Shown in pieces: positions 8,611-17,849 of a DNA stretch of 64,000 nt; position 1 is the first letter of the stretch; each line of letters begins with the position of its first letter. The notes beneath the pieces were generated by a model. The model ran no database searches, was not told where the DNA came from, and was given only the letters and a program-made list of their open reading frames with translations. The translations under genes were made by a program, and so were the position numbers. This DNA comes from Schauerella fraxinea (GTDB lineage Bacteria > Pseudomonadota > Gammaproteobacteria > Burkholderiales > Burkholderiaceae_B). The stretch covers positions 124,001 through 188,000 of the forward strand of contig JAVDKK010000001.1 in assembly GCA_030849945.1 (NCBI GenBank). Direction: 5' to 3'.

Positions 8611-10278
8611 TTGCGCCAGTCTTCATCGTCGGACACGTCTTCGCCGCCGTCCGCGCGCCCGCGTCATCGGCTTCCCCGATTGTGGTGGATCTGGCTGTTG
8701 CCGTTGGCCGCCGTCATCGTCGGCATCGCGCTCGTGATTTACGAAGTCGGCGCCAAAGGCCCCACGATCACCATCAGTTTTCGAGACGTCGAAGGCGTGG
8801 CGGCCGACCGTACGCGCGTGCAGTACAAGAACATCGACGCCGGCGTGGTGAAAGCCGTGCGCTTGAGCGACGATCGCCGCTCGGCCATCGTGACGGTTCA
8901 GCTTTCGGGGGCCGCCGCGCACGCCGCCCAGGAAGGCAGCCGTTTCTGGATCGTGCGCCCCCAATGGACCGGCAGCAGCGTATCGGGACTTTCCACGTTG
9001 GTATCGGGCGCCTTCATTAGCGTCGAAGTCCCCGACCCTGCATCGCTCGGCACGACCGATCGCGTCAAGCAAACCGACTTCGTCGGCATGGAGACCCCGC
9101 CATTGATCGCACAGGGCCGCCAAGGCACGCGCATTGACCTGCGCACCCGCGACATCGGCACGCTGTACCCCGGCGCACCGGTGTATTTCCGCGGTGTAAA
9201 AGTGGGCGACGTGCTCGAATATCAGCTGAATGACGACGGTCGCGGCCTGAACGTGGCGCTTTTCATCGATGCGCCCTACAACACCCACATCCAACCCGAC
9301 ACGCGCTTTTGGCGCGTCGGGTTTGCCGATCTCCAGGTCAGTGCCACGGGCGTTCGATTGCGCACGCCATCGGCATTGACGATCGCGCAAGGTGGCGTGG
9401 CCTTCGATGCGGTCGAGCAGGCGGCCACGGAAGACGAACTTGGCGAGCGTACCCGACGGTTGTATGCCAGTGAACAGATTGCCCGCACGGCACCGGATCG
9501 GCGGTCGTATCGCGTGCGCATGCGTTTCGATCAATCGATACGCGGCTTGAATCCGGGTGCCGTCGTCGACTTCAGCGGCGTCGTGCTGGGACGCGTCGAT
9601 CGCGTCGAAGTCGATCTGGATGCGAAGACGGAAAAGCCCGTGGCGTGGGTCGACGCGCGCATCTACCCCGAACGGCTCGGAAGGGTGTTCGAGAGCGCGC
9701 AACGCCTGGTGAACACCGAATCGATTGCGGGCCAGTCCGCGCCGGACGGTGAGCTGATGAAAGCGCTGGTGGCCAGCGGCATGCGCGCACAGTTGCGTCA
9801 GGAAAGCGCGTTGTCGGGCCAGCAGTACATCGCCTTGGATGTGTTCGCCGACGCGCCCCCTGCCGAAGTCGCGCTGGCCGAGGTCACGATACTGCCGACG
9901 ATCGGCAGCGATAGCGATCGGCTGCAGCAGCACATCGATACGATTACGGCGCGCTTTCAGAAAGTACCGATCGCCGCCATTACTGAAGAGGTGGGCGAAG
10001 TGCTGTCGCAGACGGGTCGTGTGATCAAGCAAATCGAAGCGCCCATCGGCACGGATCTCGCCAAACTGAAGAAAGAGGCCGAAGCGGCCATTGCCACCTT
10101 GCAGCGCTTGCAAACGCAAAACGATGGCCGGCCGGCCACGATCAAGCGCGCCAATGCAGAAATCGAACGCGCGGTGACGTCGCTGCAGGCGTTGGCCAAC
10201 TACTTCAAGGGCAACCCGGCGGCACTGATTCGCGGACGTGGCCCCAATGACGCGCCGATCGTCGACGTGCGCAATTGA
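8611..10278 (+). CDS. MCE/MlaD-family lipid-transport protein, PqiB-like
   Basis: A membrane-anchored periplasmic protein of the PqiB/YebT class that should form part of a lipid conduit between inner and outer membranes. After a short basic, Ser/Pro-rich cytoplasmic tail, one membrane helix (LWWIWLLPLAAVIVGIAL) leads into three MCE domains. Their starts are visible at GPTITISFRDVEGV, GTRIDLRTRDIGTL and RVRMRFDQSIRGLN, and a helical C-terminal tail follows. I prefer the TTG at 8611 because AGGA precedes it by six bases. An ATG at 8533 in the same frame has no visible ribosome site. The usual partner PqiA is not next to it. Confidence 0.85.
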   Translation: MRQSSSSDTSSPPSARPRHRLPRLWWIWLLPLAAVIVGIALVIYEVGAKGPTITISFRDVEGVAADRTRVQYKNIDAGVVKAVRLSDDRRSAIVTVQLSGAAAHAAQEGSRFWIVRPQWTGSSVSGLSTLVSGAFISVEVPDPASLGTTDRVKQTDFVGMETPPLIAQGRQGTRIDLRTRDIGTLYPGAPVYFRGVKVGDVLEYQLNDDGRGLNVALFIDAPYNTHIQPDTRFWRVGFADLQVSATGVRLRTPSALTIAQGGVAFDAVEQAATEDELGERTRRLYASEQIARTAPDRRSYRVRMRFDQSIRGLNPGAVVDFSGVVLGRVDRVEVDLDAKTEKPVAWVDARIYPERLGRVFESAQRLVNTESIAGQSAPDGELMKALVASGMRAQLRQESALSGQQYIALDVFADAPPAEVALAEVTILPTIGSDSDRLQQHIDTITARFQKVPIAAITEEVGEVLSQTGRVIKQIEAPIGTDLAKLKKEAEAAIATLQRLQTQNDGRPATIKRANAEIERAVTSLQALANYFKGNPAALIRGRGPNDAPIVDVRN

Positions 10279-10376
10279 TCGCTGCGCGCGGCCCCAGCAA
10301 TCGTTATCCCGGATCGCCAAAGCACGGCCACAGGCGTACGCTTACGGATTACGTTCAACCGTCATCCGGAACCTCA

Positions 10377-11537
10377 ATGCCCACGCTTACCCGCATCGAA
10401 AGCTACGCCGACGAACTGAAATCCATCCGCTGGGATATCCATGCCCACCCGGAAATCGGTTTTGAAGAAGAACGCACCTCGGAAGTGGTCGCCACGTTGT
10501 TGACGTCGTGGGGCATCGCGGTGCATCGCGGGATCGGCAAGACCGGTGTGGTGGGCGTGCTCGAAGGCAAGCTGGGTGCGGGTCGCAGCATCGGACTGCG
10601 CGCCGATATGGACGCGCTGCCGATGCAGGAAACGGCCGATGTGCCGTACAAATCCACCATCGACGGCAAATTTCATGGCTGTGGTCACGATGGCCACACC
10701 ACGATGCTGCTGGGCGCGGCGCGCTATCTTTCTGAAACGCGCGACTTCGCCGGTCGCGTGGTATTCATTTTCCAACCGGCCGAAGAAGGCCTGGGCGGCG
10801 CGCGCGCGATGCTGGCCGAAAAACTGTTCGAGCAGTTTCCTTGCGATGAAATCTACGGCCTGCACAATTCGCCGTATCTTGACGCGGGCAAGATCTCGAT
10901 CCGCACTGGCCCGTCGATGGCCGGCGCCGACTTCTTCGATATCAAGGTCAAGGGCCATGGCAGCCACGGCGCCAATCCCCAGGCCTCGAAAGATCCCATC
11001 ATCGTCGCCAACGCCTTGGTGCAGGCTTTGCAGACCATCGTCAGCCGCAATACCAGCCCGCTCGAATCGGCGGTGGTGTCGGTCACGCAATTTCATTCGG
11101 GGTCGGCCTATAACGTGATTCCGCAGGAAGCCACGTTGGCCGGCACGATTCGCACGTTCTCGTCCGAAGTGGGCGACATGGTGCGCAATCGCATGCGCAC
11201 CATCGCGGCCGGCCTGGCCGCCAGCTTCGATGTCGAGATCGAGGTCGATATCCGCAATATCTTTGACGTGCTGGTCAATCACGAAAGCCAGACCGAGGCG
11301 CTCAAGCAGGCCGCGTTCGACATCGTGGGTGAAGACAACGTGTCGACCATGAAGAATCCGGTAATGGGCAGTGAAGATTTTGCCGACATGCTGCGCGTGG
11401 TGCCGGGCTCGTACTGCTGGATCGGACACTCCGGCAACATGCCGCTGCACAATCCGGGCTTCATTCTGGGCGACGATATTTTGCCCGTGGGCGCGAGCCT
11501 GCTGGCCCGGGTGGTCGAACGTCAACTGGCGGCTTGA
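10377..11537 (+). CDS. M20-family amidohydrolase (hippurate hydrolase/aminoacylase type)
   Basis: A 386-residue metal-dependent amidohydrolase that should remove an acyl group from an N-acyl amino acid or similar compound in the cytoplasm. Recognisable motifs are WDIHAHPEIGFEE, the RADMDALPM motif, the metal-binding GCGHDGHTTMLLGAA, FQPAEEGLGGARAM with the catalytic Glu region, and the lid-domain segment HGSHGANPQASKDPI. The late metal ligand is probably in MGSEDFADML. The ATG at 10377 agrees with the family start, although only a weak GGA precedes it. It ends the plus-strand group before a bidirectional terminator. The specific substrate is not known. Confidence 0.9.
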   Translation: MPTLTRIESYADELKSIRWDIHAHPEIGFEEERTSEVVATLLTSWGIAVHRGIGKTGVVGVLEGKLGAGRSIGLRADMDALPMQETADVPYKSTIDGKFHGCGHDGHTTMLLGAARYLSETRDFAGRVVFIFQPAEEGLGGARAMLAEKLFEQFPCDEIYGLHNSPYLDAGKISIRTGPSMAGADFFDIKVKGHGSHGANPQASKDPIIVANALVQALQTIVSRNTSPLESAVVSVTQFHSGSAYNVIPQEATLAGTIRTFSSEVGDMVRNRMRTIAAGLAASFDVEIEVDIRNIFDVLVNHESQTEALKQAAFDIVGEDNVSTMKNPVMGSEDFADMLRVVPGSYCWIGHSGNMPLHNPGFILGDDILPVGASLLARVVERQLAA

Positions 11538-11557
11538 TCGCCACGTCCCACCTTCAA

Positions 11558-11585
11558 ACGCTCAACGTAAAACGCTCAACGTAAA
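11558..11585. repeat. 14-bp tandem direct repeat, two copies
   Basis: ACGCTCAACGTAAA occurs twice without a gap (11558-11571 and 11572-11585). It sits between the M20 gene and the palindromic terminator. The second copy runs into the terminator's A-rich arm. Confidence 0.8.
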
Positions 11586-11612
11586 ACGGCGCCTCGATCG
11601 AGGCGCCGTTTT
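11583..11612. terminator. Bidirectional rho-independent terminator
   Basis: A perfect 30-base palindrome: AAAACGGCGCCTCGA pairs with TCGAGGCGCCGTTTT, with T-runs on both strands. It separates the M20 gene (ends 11537, plus) from dctM (ends 11640, minus) and can serve both. Confidence 0.9.
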
Positions 11613-11639
11613 TGCGACCACCGTTGCCGCCGCAAGCGG

Positions 11640-12935
11640 CTACATCTTGCCCGGCAACCAGGTGGCGATACCCGGCACGAGGTAGAGGATCAAAATCGCA
11701 CCGAGCATCAAGAAGAACATCGGCAGCGATACCTTCGCGATATAAGGCAGCTCCCTGCCCGTCATCCCCGAGAGCACGAACAGGTTGAACCCCACAGGCG
11801 GCGTGATCTGCGCCATCTCGACCACGAGCACGATGAAGATGCCGAACCAGATCAGATCGATGCCGGCCGCCTGCACCGCGGGCAACAGCACGCCCATGGT
11901 GAGTACCACAATCGAAATGCCGTCGAGAAAGCAGCCCAGGATGATGAAGAACACCATCAACGCCATCACCAACCCGAACTGCGACAGCCCCAACGTGCCG
12001 ATCCACTCGGCCAGCGCACGCGGCAGACCGATATAGCCCATGGCCAGCGTAAGGAACTGCGCGCCCGACAGGATGAGCGCAATCATGCAGAACAGACGCG
12101 TGGCACCCAACAGCGAGTCGATGAACGCGCGCCGCGTCAGCGAACGCTGTGCAGCCGACAACAGCAAGGAACCCACCACGCCGACGGCAGCAGCTTCCGT
12201 TGCCGTCGCGTAGCCGGTGTAAATCGATCCCAGTACCGCCGCAATCAACAGCACAACAGGGATCAAGTGCCGCGACTGATAAAGCTTTTGCTTGAACGAG
12301 AAGTTCTCGTCGGCAACGGGCACCTTGCTCGGATTGCGAACCGCCCAGAAGACGATGTAGCCCATGAACAAGAGGGCCAGCATGATGCCCGGAAGAATGC
12401 CCGCGACGAACAGACGCGCGATCGACACGTCGGCCGCCACCCCATAAACGATCATGATGATCGACGGTGGAATCAGCAATCCCAAGGTGCCCGCGCCCGA
12501 CAGCGTGCCGAGGATCTGGTCGTCGGGGTAGCCTCGGCGGCGCAGCTCGGGAATCGTCATCTTGCCGACCGTGGCCACGGTGGCGGCGGAAGAGCCCGAG
12601 ACCGCCGCGAAGATCGCGCAACCGATCACGTTGGTATGCAGCAGACGTCCAGGAATACGGTTCAACCACGGTGCCAGGCCCTTGAACAGATCCTGCGAAA
12701 GACGCGTGCGAAACAGAATCTCGCCCATCCACAGAAACAGCGGCAACGCGGTCAAGGTCCAGCTCGACGCCGCCCCCCAGATGGTGACCGCCATGGCATC
12801 GCCGGCCGGCCGGCTGGAAAACACTTCCATGCCGATCCATGCGGCTCCAGCCAACGTCAAGCCTACCCAAACGCCGGAACCCAAGAGCAGGAAAATCGAT
12901 ACGACAAGCAGGGTGACGATATAGAAATCATTCAT
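11640..12935 (-). CDS. dctM: TRAP transporter large permease, DctM
   Basis: A 431-residue membrane protein with about twelve hydrophobic segments, the main translocation subunit of a tripartite ATP-independent periplasmic transporter. The PGRLLHTNVIG and AVSGSSAATVATVG stretches, IPPSIIMIVYG and ITPPVGFNLFV are family hallmarks. The ATG at 12935 overlaps the end of dctQ by eight bases. The C-terminus GIATWLPGKM ends just before the palindromic terminator. No dctP-type binding protein is adjacent. The only one in the window lies on the same strand 8.8 kb upstream (22213-23271). The substrate is unknown. Confidence 0.93.
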   Translation of the reverse strand: MNDFYIVTLLVVSIFLLLGSGVWVGLTLAGAAWIGMEVFSSRPAGDAMAVTIWGAASSWTLTALPLFLWMGEILFRTRLSQDLFKGLAPWLNRIPGRLLHTNVIGCAIFAAVSGSSAATVATVGKMTIPELRRRGYPDDQILGTLSGAGTLGLLIPPSIIMIVYGVAADVSIARLFVAGILPGIMLALLFMGYIVFWAVRNPSKVPVADENFSFKQKLYQSRHLIPVVLLIAAVLGSIYTGYATATEAAAVGVVGSLLLSAAQRSLTRRAFIDSLLGATRLFCMIALILSGAQFLTLAMGYIGLPRALAEWIGTLGLSQFGLVMALMVFFIILGCFLDGISIVVLTMGVLLPAVQAAGIDLIWFGIFIVLVVEMAQITPPVGFNLFVLSGMTGRELPYIAKVSLPMFFLMLGAILILYLVPGIATWLPGKM

Positions 12936-13428
12936 GTTGTTGACTCGATACCGGTGCGGCGTGACCCATGAGACGGCGAACGAACTCATCGATGATGGCG
13001 ATAAGGAAGATGACCGCGCCCACGGCCATCGACAACTGAGGGATCCACAGCGGCGTGGCGTCGTTGCCGGTCGAGATATCGTTGTAGGTCAATGAATCCA
13101 TGACCAGCTTGCAACTGAAGTAAGCCAGCGACAGGGCAAGCAATATCCCCACGGCAAGCGCAAACAGATCCAGGCGGCGGTGGCCTGCCGGCTTCAACGA
13201 ATTGAGGATCAACGTGACGCGGATATGTTCGCCATGTTTGAAGGTGCTGGCTAAGGCAAAGAACCCTGCGGCCGCCATCAGATACCCCGCGTAGGCATCG
13301 GTGCCCGGGATATGCACGCCGATCTGGCGGGTTATCACGCCGGACACCACCATGAGCAGTACACCGATCATGCACAAGGCGGCAAGGTAGGCGGTAACAC
13401 TGTAAAGAGAGTCTAGAAAGCGACGCAT
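12928..13428 (-). CDS. dctQ: TRAP transporter small permease, DctQ
   Basis: A 166-residue protein with four membrane helices, the small subunit of the TRAP transporter. It begins MRRFLDSLYSVTAYLAALCM. It carries the conserved FFALASTFKHGEHIRVTLI region between helices 2 and 3 and W...SMAVGAVIFL near the end. The ATG at 13428 is preferred. An in-frame TTG six codons upstream has no better ribosome site. It overlaps dctM by eight bases. Together they need a periplasmic binding protein that is not encoded beside them. Confidence 0.9.
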   Translation of the reverse strand: MRRFLDSLYSVTAYLAALCMIGVLLMVVSGVITRQIGVHIPGTDAYAGYLMAAAGFFALASTFKHGEHIRVTLILNSLKPAGHRRLDLFALAVGILLALSLAYFSCKLVMDSLTYNDISTGNDATPLWIPQLSMAVGAVIFLIAIIDEFVRRLMGHAAPVSSQQHE

Positions 13429-13797
13429 GTCCAACTCTATGTTCAAGGTTCAAGCGCCCTGCAGGCTGGCACTTACGTTGAACTGCGCAAAGGCAGTTGG
13501 GAAGATATTGCTCACCGATTGGACGATCCGCGATGACGGGATTGGCCGTTCTGTCGATGCTGCACCGCGGCATGAACCGAACGACGGCAAATTCTATCGA
13601 AGCGGACCGCGCTTGAGGGTATAAGTGGCCCCATTTACGGGTAAGTCCTGAGTAGATGGCGCACATCGTGGCCACTGTTCAAGCTCAGCAGTTCACGCAG
13701 AAGAGCCTCCTGCTCTGCCAGGGCGGCCTTCCCGCTGAATTGGGTAATCGGGCCGTTTGCGTTACTCTCTTTCGTCTATTTAGAAGGAGTAATACTC
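13429..13797. other. Intergenic region between divergent dctQ and ppiC
   Basis: About 370 bases with no supported gene. It must contain the dctQM promoter (leftward) and the ppiC promoter (rightward). A strong AAGGAG for ppiC lies at the right end. I see no clear hairpin or repeat. Confidence 0.4.
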
Positions 13798-14079
13798 ATG
13801 GCCCAAGCCACTGCTCGTCATATCCTGGTTTCCAGCGAAGCCAAATGCAATGAACTGAAGACCGCGATCGAAGGCGGCGCCGATTTCGCCCAAGTCGCCA
13901 AAGACAATTCGTCGTGCCCCTCCAGCCGCGACGGCGGCAACCTGGGTTCCTTCGGCCCTGGCCAGATGGTCAAAGAATTCGACACCGTGGTGTTCAGCGC
14001 CCCGATCAACGTGGTGCAAGGCCCCGTGAAGACCCAGTTCGGCTATCACCTGCTGGAAGTCACCAGCCGCCAGGACTGA
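13798..14079 (+). CDS. ppiC: Parvulin-type peptidyl-prolyl isomerase PpiC
   Basis: A 93-residue single-domain parvulin, the same length as E. coli PpiC, catalysing cis-trans isomerisation of Xaa-Pro bonds. It has no signal peptide, so it should be cytoplasmic. The fold signature is complete: ARHILV at the start, GADFAQVAKDNSSCPSS, RDGGNLGSFGPGQMVKEF, VKTQFGYHLLEV at the end. AAGGAG lies eight bases before the ATG. It stands alone and is followed by a strong terminator. Confidence 0.95.
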   Translation: MAQATARHILVSSEAKCNELKTAIEGGADFAQVAKDNSSCPSSRDGGNLGSFGPGQMVKEFDTVVFSAPINVVQGPVKTQFGYHLLEVTSRQD

Positions 14080-14474
14080 TCGCGACCGGCCAGGTGTGGG
14101 GCGTTCATCGCCCCTCGTCCTGTGCCGTCCCGCGCGCGGCGTCTTCGGTCGGTTATCGACGATCAGCGAAGCCCGCGCGGCAAGCGGCATCAAAAAGCGA
14201 GCGTTTCGACGCTCGCTTTTTGCATGTTGCGCCTCGCGATGTACCGCACAACCGGGCTCCCGGCGTGCGAATGGCGCGACAGGATTTGCTCGGCTCGCGT
14301 ATCCACAATGCGCAATTCGATACAGTGCGCTAGCAAATGTTCACATCCCGCATCGTCCACGCAGCCGGTGCTAATCTCGCGCCGCCTAATTCATCAGGTC
14401 GGCCTTGATTCCGGCGGCGACCGACCGTTAATGAAGTAGGCCTGTGTCTTACTTTGCCCGCCGGATCGTATGCA
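14080..14474. other. Intergenic region ppiC to first hybrid kinase
   Basis: About 395 bases. It contains the ppiC terminator at 14192-14221. The rest up to 14474 is upstream sequence of the kinase pair. No gene, repeat or clear promoter could be recognised there. Confidence 0.4.
14192..14221 (+). terminator. Rho-independent terminator after ppiC
   Basis: AAAAAGCGAGCG and CGCTCGCTTTTT form a perfect 12-bp stem around TTTCGA, followed by a further TG. The T-run and A-run make it potentially bidirectional. It lies 112 bases after ppiC. Confidence 0.9.
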
Positions 14475-16124
14475 ATGCCGCTCACCAAGTTAAAGAACGC
14501 CGAACGAAATCAGGCGCTGCTGCGATTGATCGTGGCCGCGATCGCCGAGGTGTACACACTGATCACCGCGGCATTCAGCAGCATTCCACTCGCCGATTCG
14601 CTAGCCGTACTGATCTTTATCGCCCTCTTCATGGTGGTCTCCGCCGGACTGCTGCTGCACGTGGTGCGCCGGCCTGGCGTCTATCCCTGGCGGCGCGTGT
14701 TGGGCATGACCTTCGATTACGCCGGCATCAGTTTTACGATGATCATGGGCGGCGAATATCTGCTGCCCATCTACGTAGTGCTGCTGTGGGTGACTGTGGG
14801 CAATGGCATGCGCTACGGCTCGCAATACCTGGCCGTGTCGACCACGCTGGGATTGATCGCCCTGGCAACCATCTTCTACAACACCCCCTACTGGCACGCG
14901 CACCCCTACGTGATCGCGACCGTGGTGCTGACCACCGTGATCGTGCCTGCCTATGCGCAGGTGCTGCTCGCCCAAACCCGCGAGGCGTACGAGAAAGCGG
15001 ATGCCGCCAACTTCGCGCGTTCGCGCTTCCTGGCCCAGGCGAGTCACGATCTGCGCCAGCCCATTCATTCGATCAGCCTGTTTACCGCTTGCCTGCGGGA
15101 TGCCGACCTGGGCCCCGAAGAACGGCGCATGGTCGACAACATCGACAAATCGCTGCATAGCGTGTCGCAACTCTTCCGGTCGATTCTCGACAGCTATACG
15201 CTGGACAATGGCCGCGTGGCGGCCCGCACCGATGTGATTCCCGTCAAGAATCTGATCGATGCGGTGGCCTTGCAGAACTCGGAAGTGGCGCGGTGGGCAG
15301 GCGTCACGTTGAAAGTACGCGCGAGCCGGCATCGCGTGCGCGTCGATCCCAATCTGTTGAGCACGATGGTGCAAAACCTCGTGTCCAACGCCATCAAGTA
15401 CGGGCCGGGCGGCTCGGTACTGATCGGCTGCCGACAGCACGGCGGCACGCTCTCGATCGAAGTACACGATCAAGGCCGCGGCATTTCCGACCAACATCTG
15501 CCGCATGTGTTCGATGAGTTCTATCGCGTGCGTCAGGTGCGCGACAAGGATATCGAAGGCGTCGGACTGGGCCTCTCGATCGTGCAACGCATCGGCACGC
15601 TGATGGGCCTGTCGGTACGCATCGCGTCGCGCGCGGGAGTGGGCACCGTCGCCAGCATCGACGGCATCCCCATCGAAGCCGGCCTGCCTGTCGCGCCGGC
15701 TGCCACGCCTGTGACCTCGGCACGCCTGTTGGCGGGCTTGCGCGTGCTGCTGATCGAGGATGACCAGAACGTGTTGTTGGCTACCGCAACGCTGTTGGAG
15801 AAATGGGGCTGCCAAGTGCAAACAGCCACCACGATTCCGACGGGCGACGTGCAATGCGACCTGGTGATCAGTGACTTCGATCTGAACACCGAAGCATCCG
15901 GCGCAGACTGCATTGCCTACATGCGGCAACTGAGCGGCCGCAACGTGCCCGCAATGGTCATCACCGGGCACGATACCCAACGGGTGGAAGACGCCGTGGG
16001 CGATCCCACCATACCGGTACTGTCCAAGCCCGTGCGACCCGCCGAGTTACGTTCGATGTTGACCGCGTTGAAGGCCGGGTTGCCGCTGGACGCGATGCCC
16101 GCCGGCGCTGCGCGACCGGTATGA
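14475..16124 (+). CDS. Membrane hybrid histidine kinase with C-terminal receiver, copy 1
   Basis: A 549-residue sensor kinase. About six closely spaced membrane helices fill residues 15-170, with no sizeable periplasmic domain, so any signal is probably sensed in or near the membrane. The HisKA domain has the phospho-acceptor His191 in ASHDLRQPIH. The ATPase domain shows the N-box LVSNAIKYGPG, DQGRGIS and GVGLGLSIV. A receiver domain follows, with the acidic pair in IEDDQNVL, phospho-acceptor Asp467 in VISDFDLN, and the Lys of LSKPVRP. The ATG at 14475 is preferred over a TTG seven codons earlier. Its stop overlaps the start of a close paralogue (ATGA). Confidence 0.9.
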   Translation: MPLTKLKNAERNQALLRLIVAAIAEVYTLITAAFSSIPLADSLAVLIFIALFMVVSAGLLLHVVRRPGVYPWRRVLGMTFDYAGISFTMIMGGEYLLPIYVVLLWVTVGNGMRYGSQYLAVSTTLGLIALATIFYNTPYWHAHPYVIATVVLTTVIVPAYAQVLLAQTREAYEKADAANFARSRFLAQASHDLRQPIHSISLFTACLRDADLGPEERRMVDNIDKSLHSVSQLFRSILDSYTLDNGRVAARTDVIPVKNLIDAVALQNSEVARWAGVTLKVRASRHRVRVDPNLLSTMVQNLVSNAIKYGPGGSVLIGCRQHGGTLSIEVHDQGRGISDQHLPHVFDEFYRVRQVRDKDIEGVGLGLSIVQRIGTLMGLSVRIASRAGVGTVASIDGIPIEAGLPVAPAATPVTSARLLAGLRVLLIEDDQNVLLATATLLEKWGCQVQTATTIPTGDVQCDLVISDFDLNTEASGADCIAYMRQLSGRNVPAMVITGHDTQRVEDAVGDPTIPVLSKPVRPAELRSMLTALKAGLPLDAMPAGAARPV

Positions 16125-17746
16125 ATACCGCAGGACAGAAGCGTAAGGACGCCGAGCGATCGCAAGCGATCGTTCGCCTGACGCTGGGCGGCGTGGCGGC
16201 GATCTATGTGCTCGCCACGGCAGCGCTCAGCCCGGTGCCCGCCGATGGTGAATCGTTTGCCATCCTGATCGGCGGGTTCATGGTGGTCGCGGTGGCGCTT
16301 TATGCCAGCATCGTCAAATGGCCCGGCCACTACCCCGTCCGCCGAATATTCGGCATGGTGCACGACTACGCCGGCATCTCGATGACGATGATCCTGGGCG
16401 GCGAGCCGATGCTGCCGGTGTTTGGCACATTGCTGTGGGTGACCGTGGGCAACGGCATGCGCTTCGGTACGCGCTATCTGGCGGTCGCGACCACGTTCGC
16501 CATCACCGCGCTGTGCACGATCGCCTATCTCACGCCCTACTGGCGCGAACAACCGCAAGTGGTGGCCACGTTGCTGATTACCACCATGGTGGTGCCGGCG
16601 TATGCGCACATGCTGCTGCGGCAAACGCGCGGCGCTTACGAGAAAGTGGATGAAGCCAATTTCGCGCGCTCGCGGTTTCTGGCGCAGGCCAGTCACGATC
16701 TGCGCCAGCCCATCCATGCCATCAGCTTGTTTACCGCATGCCTGCGCGATGCGCGGTTAGGTCAAGAGGCACGCCGCATGGTCGACAACATCGACAAATC
16801 GCTGCATAGCGTCTCGCAACTGTTTCGCTCGATTCTCGACAGCTACACCCTGGACAATGGCCAGGTCGAAGCCCATGCGGCGTCCACGCCCATCAAAACC
16901 CTGCTTGACGCCGTCGCGGCGCAAAACACCGAGGTGGCGCGATGGGCCGGCGTCACGCTGCGCGTGCGCGCGGGCAAGCAGCGGGTGTATGCGGATCCTG
17001 CGTTGCTCACGACCATGGTGCAAAACCTCGTGTCGAACGCGATCAAGTATGGGCCCGATCGACCAGTGTTGATCGGTACCCGAATGCGCAGCGGCAAGCT
17101 GTCGATCGAGGTGCACGACCAGGGTCGCGGTATTTCATCCACCCACTTGCCGCATGTGTTCGAGGAGTTCTATCGGGTGCGTCAGGTGCGCGACAAAGAT
17201 ATCGAAGGCGTGGGCCTGGGGCTCTCGATCGTGCGCCGCATCGGCGAGTTGATGGGCGTCTCGGTGGCGATCCGTTCGCATTTCGGGCGCGGCACGGTGG
17301 TGACCATCGACGGGTTGCCGGTGGACCGAGGTCCGGTGCACGCCCCTGTTTCAGTCTCTGCGCCGCCATCGGCACCGCTCACAGGGTTGCACATCCTGCT
17401 GATCGAAGACGACCAGAACGTGCTGCAAGCCACGGCTACGCTACTGCGTAAATGGGGCTGCAGCGTAAACACCGCCACCACCATCCCCACAGCAGACGTC
17501 GACTACGATCTGGTGATCAGCGACTACGACCTGAACACCGATCACTCGGGTGCCGACTGCATCGCCTACATGCGGCAACTGAGCGGCCGCAAGGTGCCCG
17601 CATTGTTGATGACCGGGCACAACGTCAAACAGGTGGAGGCGGCCCTGGCCGATCCCGGTATTCCCGTATTGTCCAAACCGGTTCGCCCTGCCGAGCTGCG
17701 CGCGGTGCTCGCGACGTTACGCGCCCAGTTGCCGCTTCGCACTTGA
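16121..17746 (+). CDS. Membrane hybrid histidine kinase with C-terminal receiver, copy 2
   Basis: A 541-residue paralogue of the preceding kinase with the same architecture: N-terminal membrane block, HisKA with His192 in ASHDLRQPIH, an ATPase domain with LVSNAIKYGP, DQGRGIS and GVGLGLSIV, and a receiver with Asp468 in VISDYDLN. Similarity runs over the full length, and both the kinase core and the segment SLHSVSQLFRSILDSYTLDN are near identical. This indicates a tandem duplication. The membrane part is more diverged, so the two may sense different inputs or form heterodimers. The ATG overlaps the upstream TGA. A response regulator gene converges from the other side. Confidence 0.9.
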   Translation: MNTAGQKRKDAERSQAIVRLTLGGVAAIYVLATAALSPVPADGESFAILIGGFMVVAVALYASIVKWPGHYPVRRIFGMVHDYAGISMTMILGGEPMLPVFGTLLWVTVGNGMRFGTRYLAVATTFAITALCTIAYLTPYWREQPQVVATLLITTMVVPAYAHMLLRQTRGAYEKVDEANFARSRFLAQASHDLRQPIHAISLFTACLRDARLGQEARRMVDNIDKSLHSVSQLFRSILDSYTLDNGQVEAHAASTPIKTLLDAVAAQNTEVARWAGVTLRVRAGKQRVYADPALLTTMVQNLVSNAIKYGPDRPVLIGTRMRSGKLSIEVHDQGRGISSTHLPHVFEEFYRVRQVRDKDIEGVGLGLSIVRRIGELMGVSVAIRSHFGRGTVVTIDGLPVDRGPVHAPVSVSAPPSAPLTGLHILLIEDDQNVLQATATLLRKWGCSVNTATTIPTADVDYDLVISDYDLNTDHSGADCIAYMRQLSGRKVPALLMTGHNVKQVEAALADPGIPVLSKPVRPAELRAVLATLRAQLPLRT

Positions 17747-17849
17747 CTTCAGGCTGGGCGCGCGCGGTGCCTTGACGAGGCGCATGAGCGGCACAGACGC
17801 ACGCCTGCGGCGAATCGCGCATCGCCGCAATGTCCGTCCTTGAACCGCG

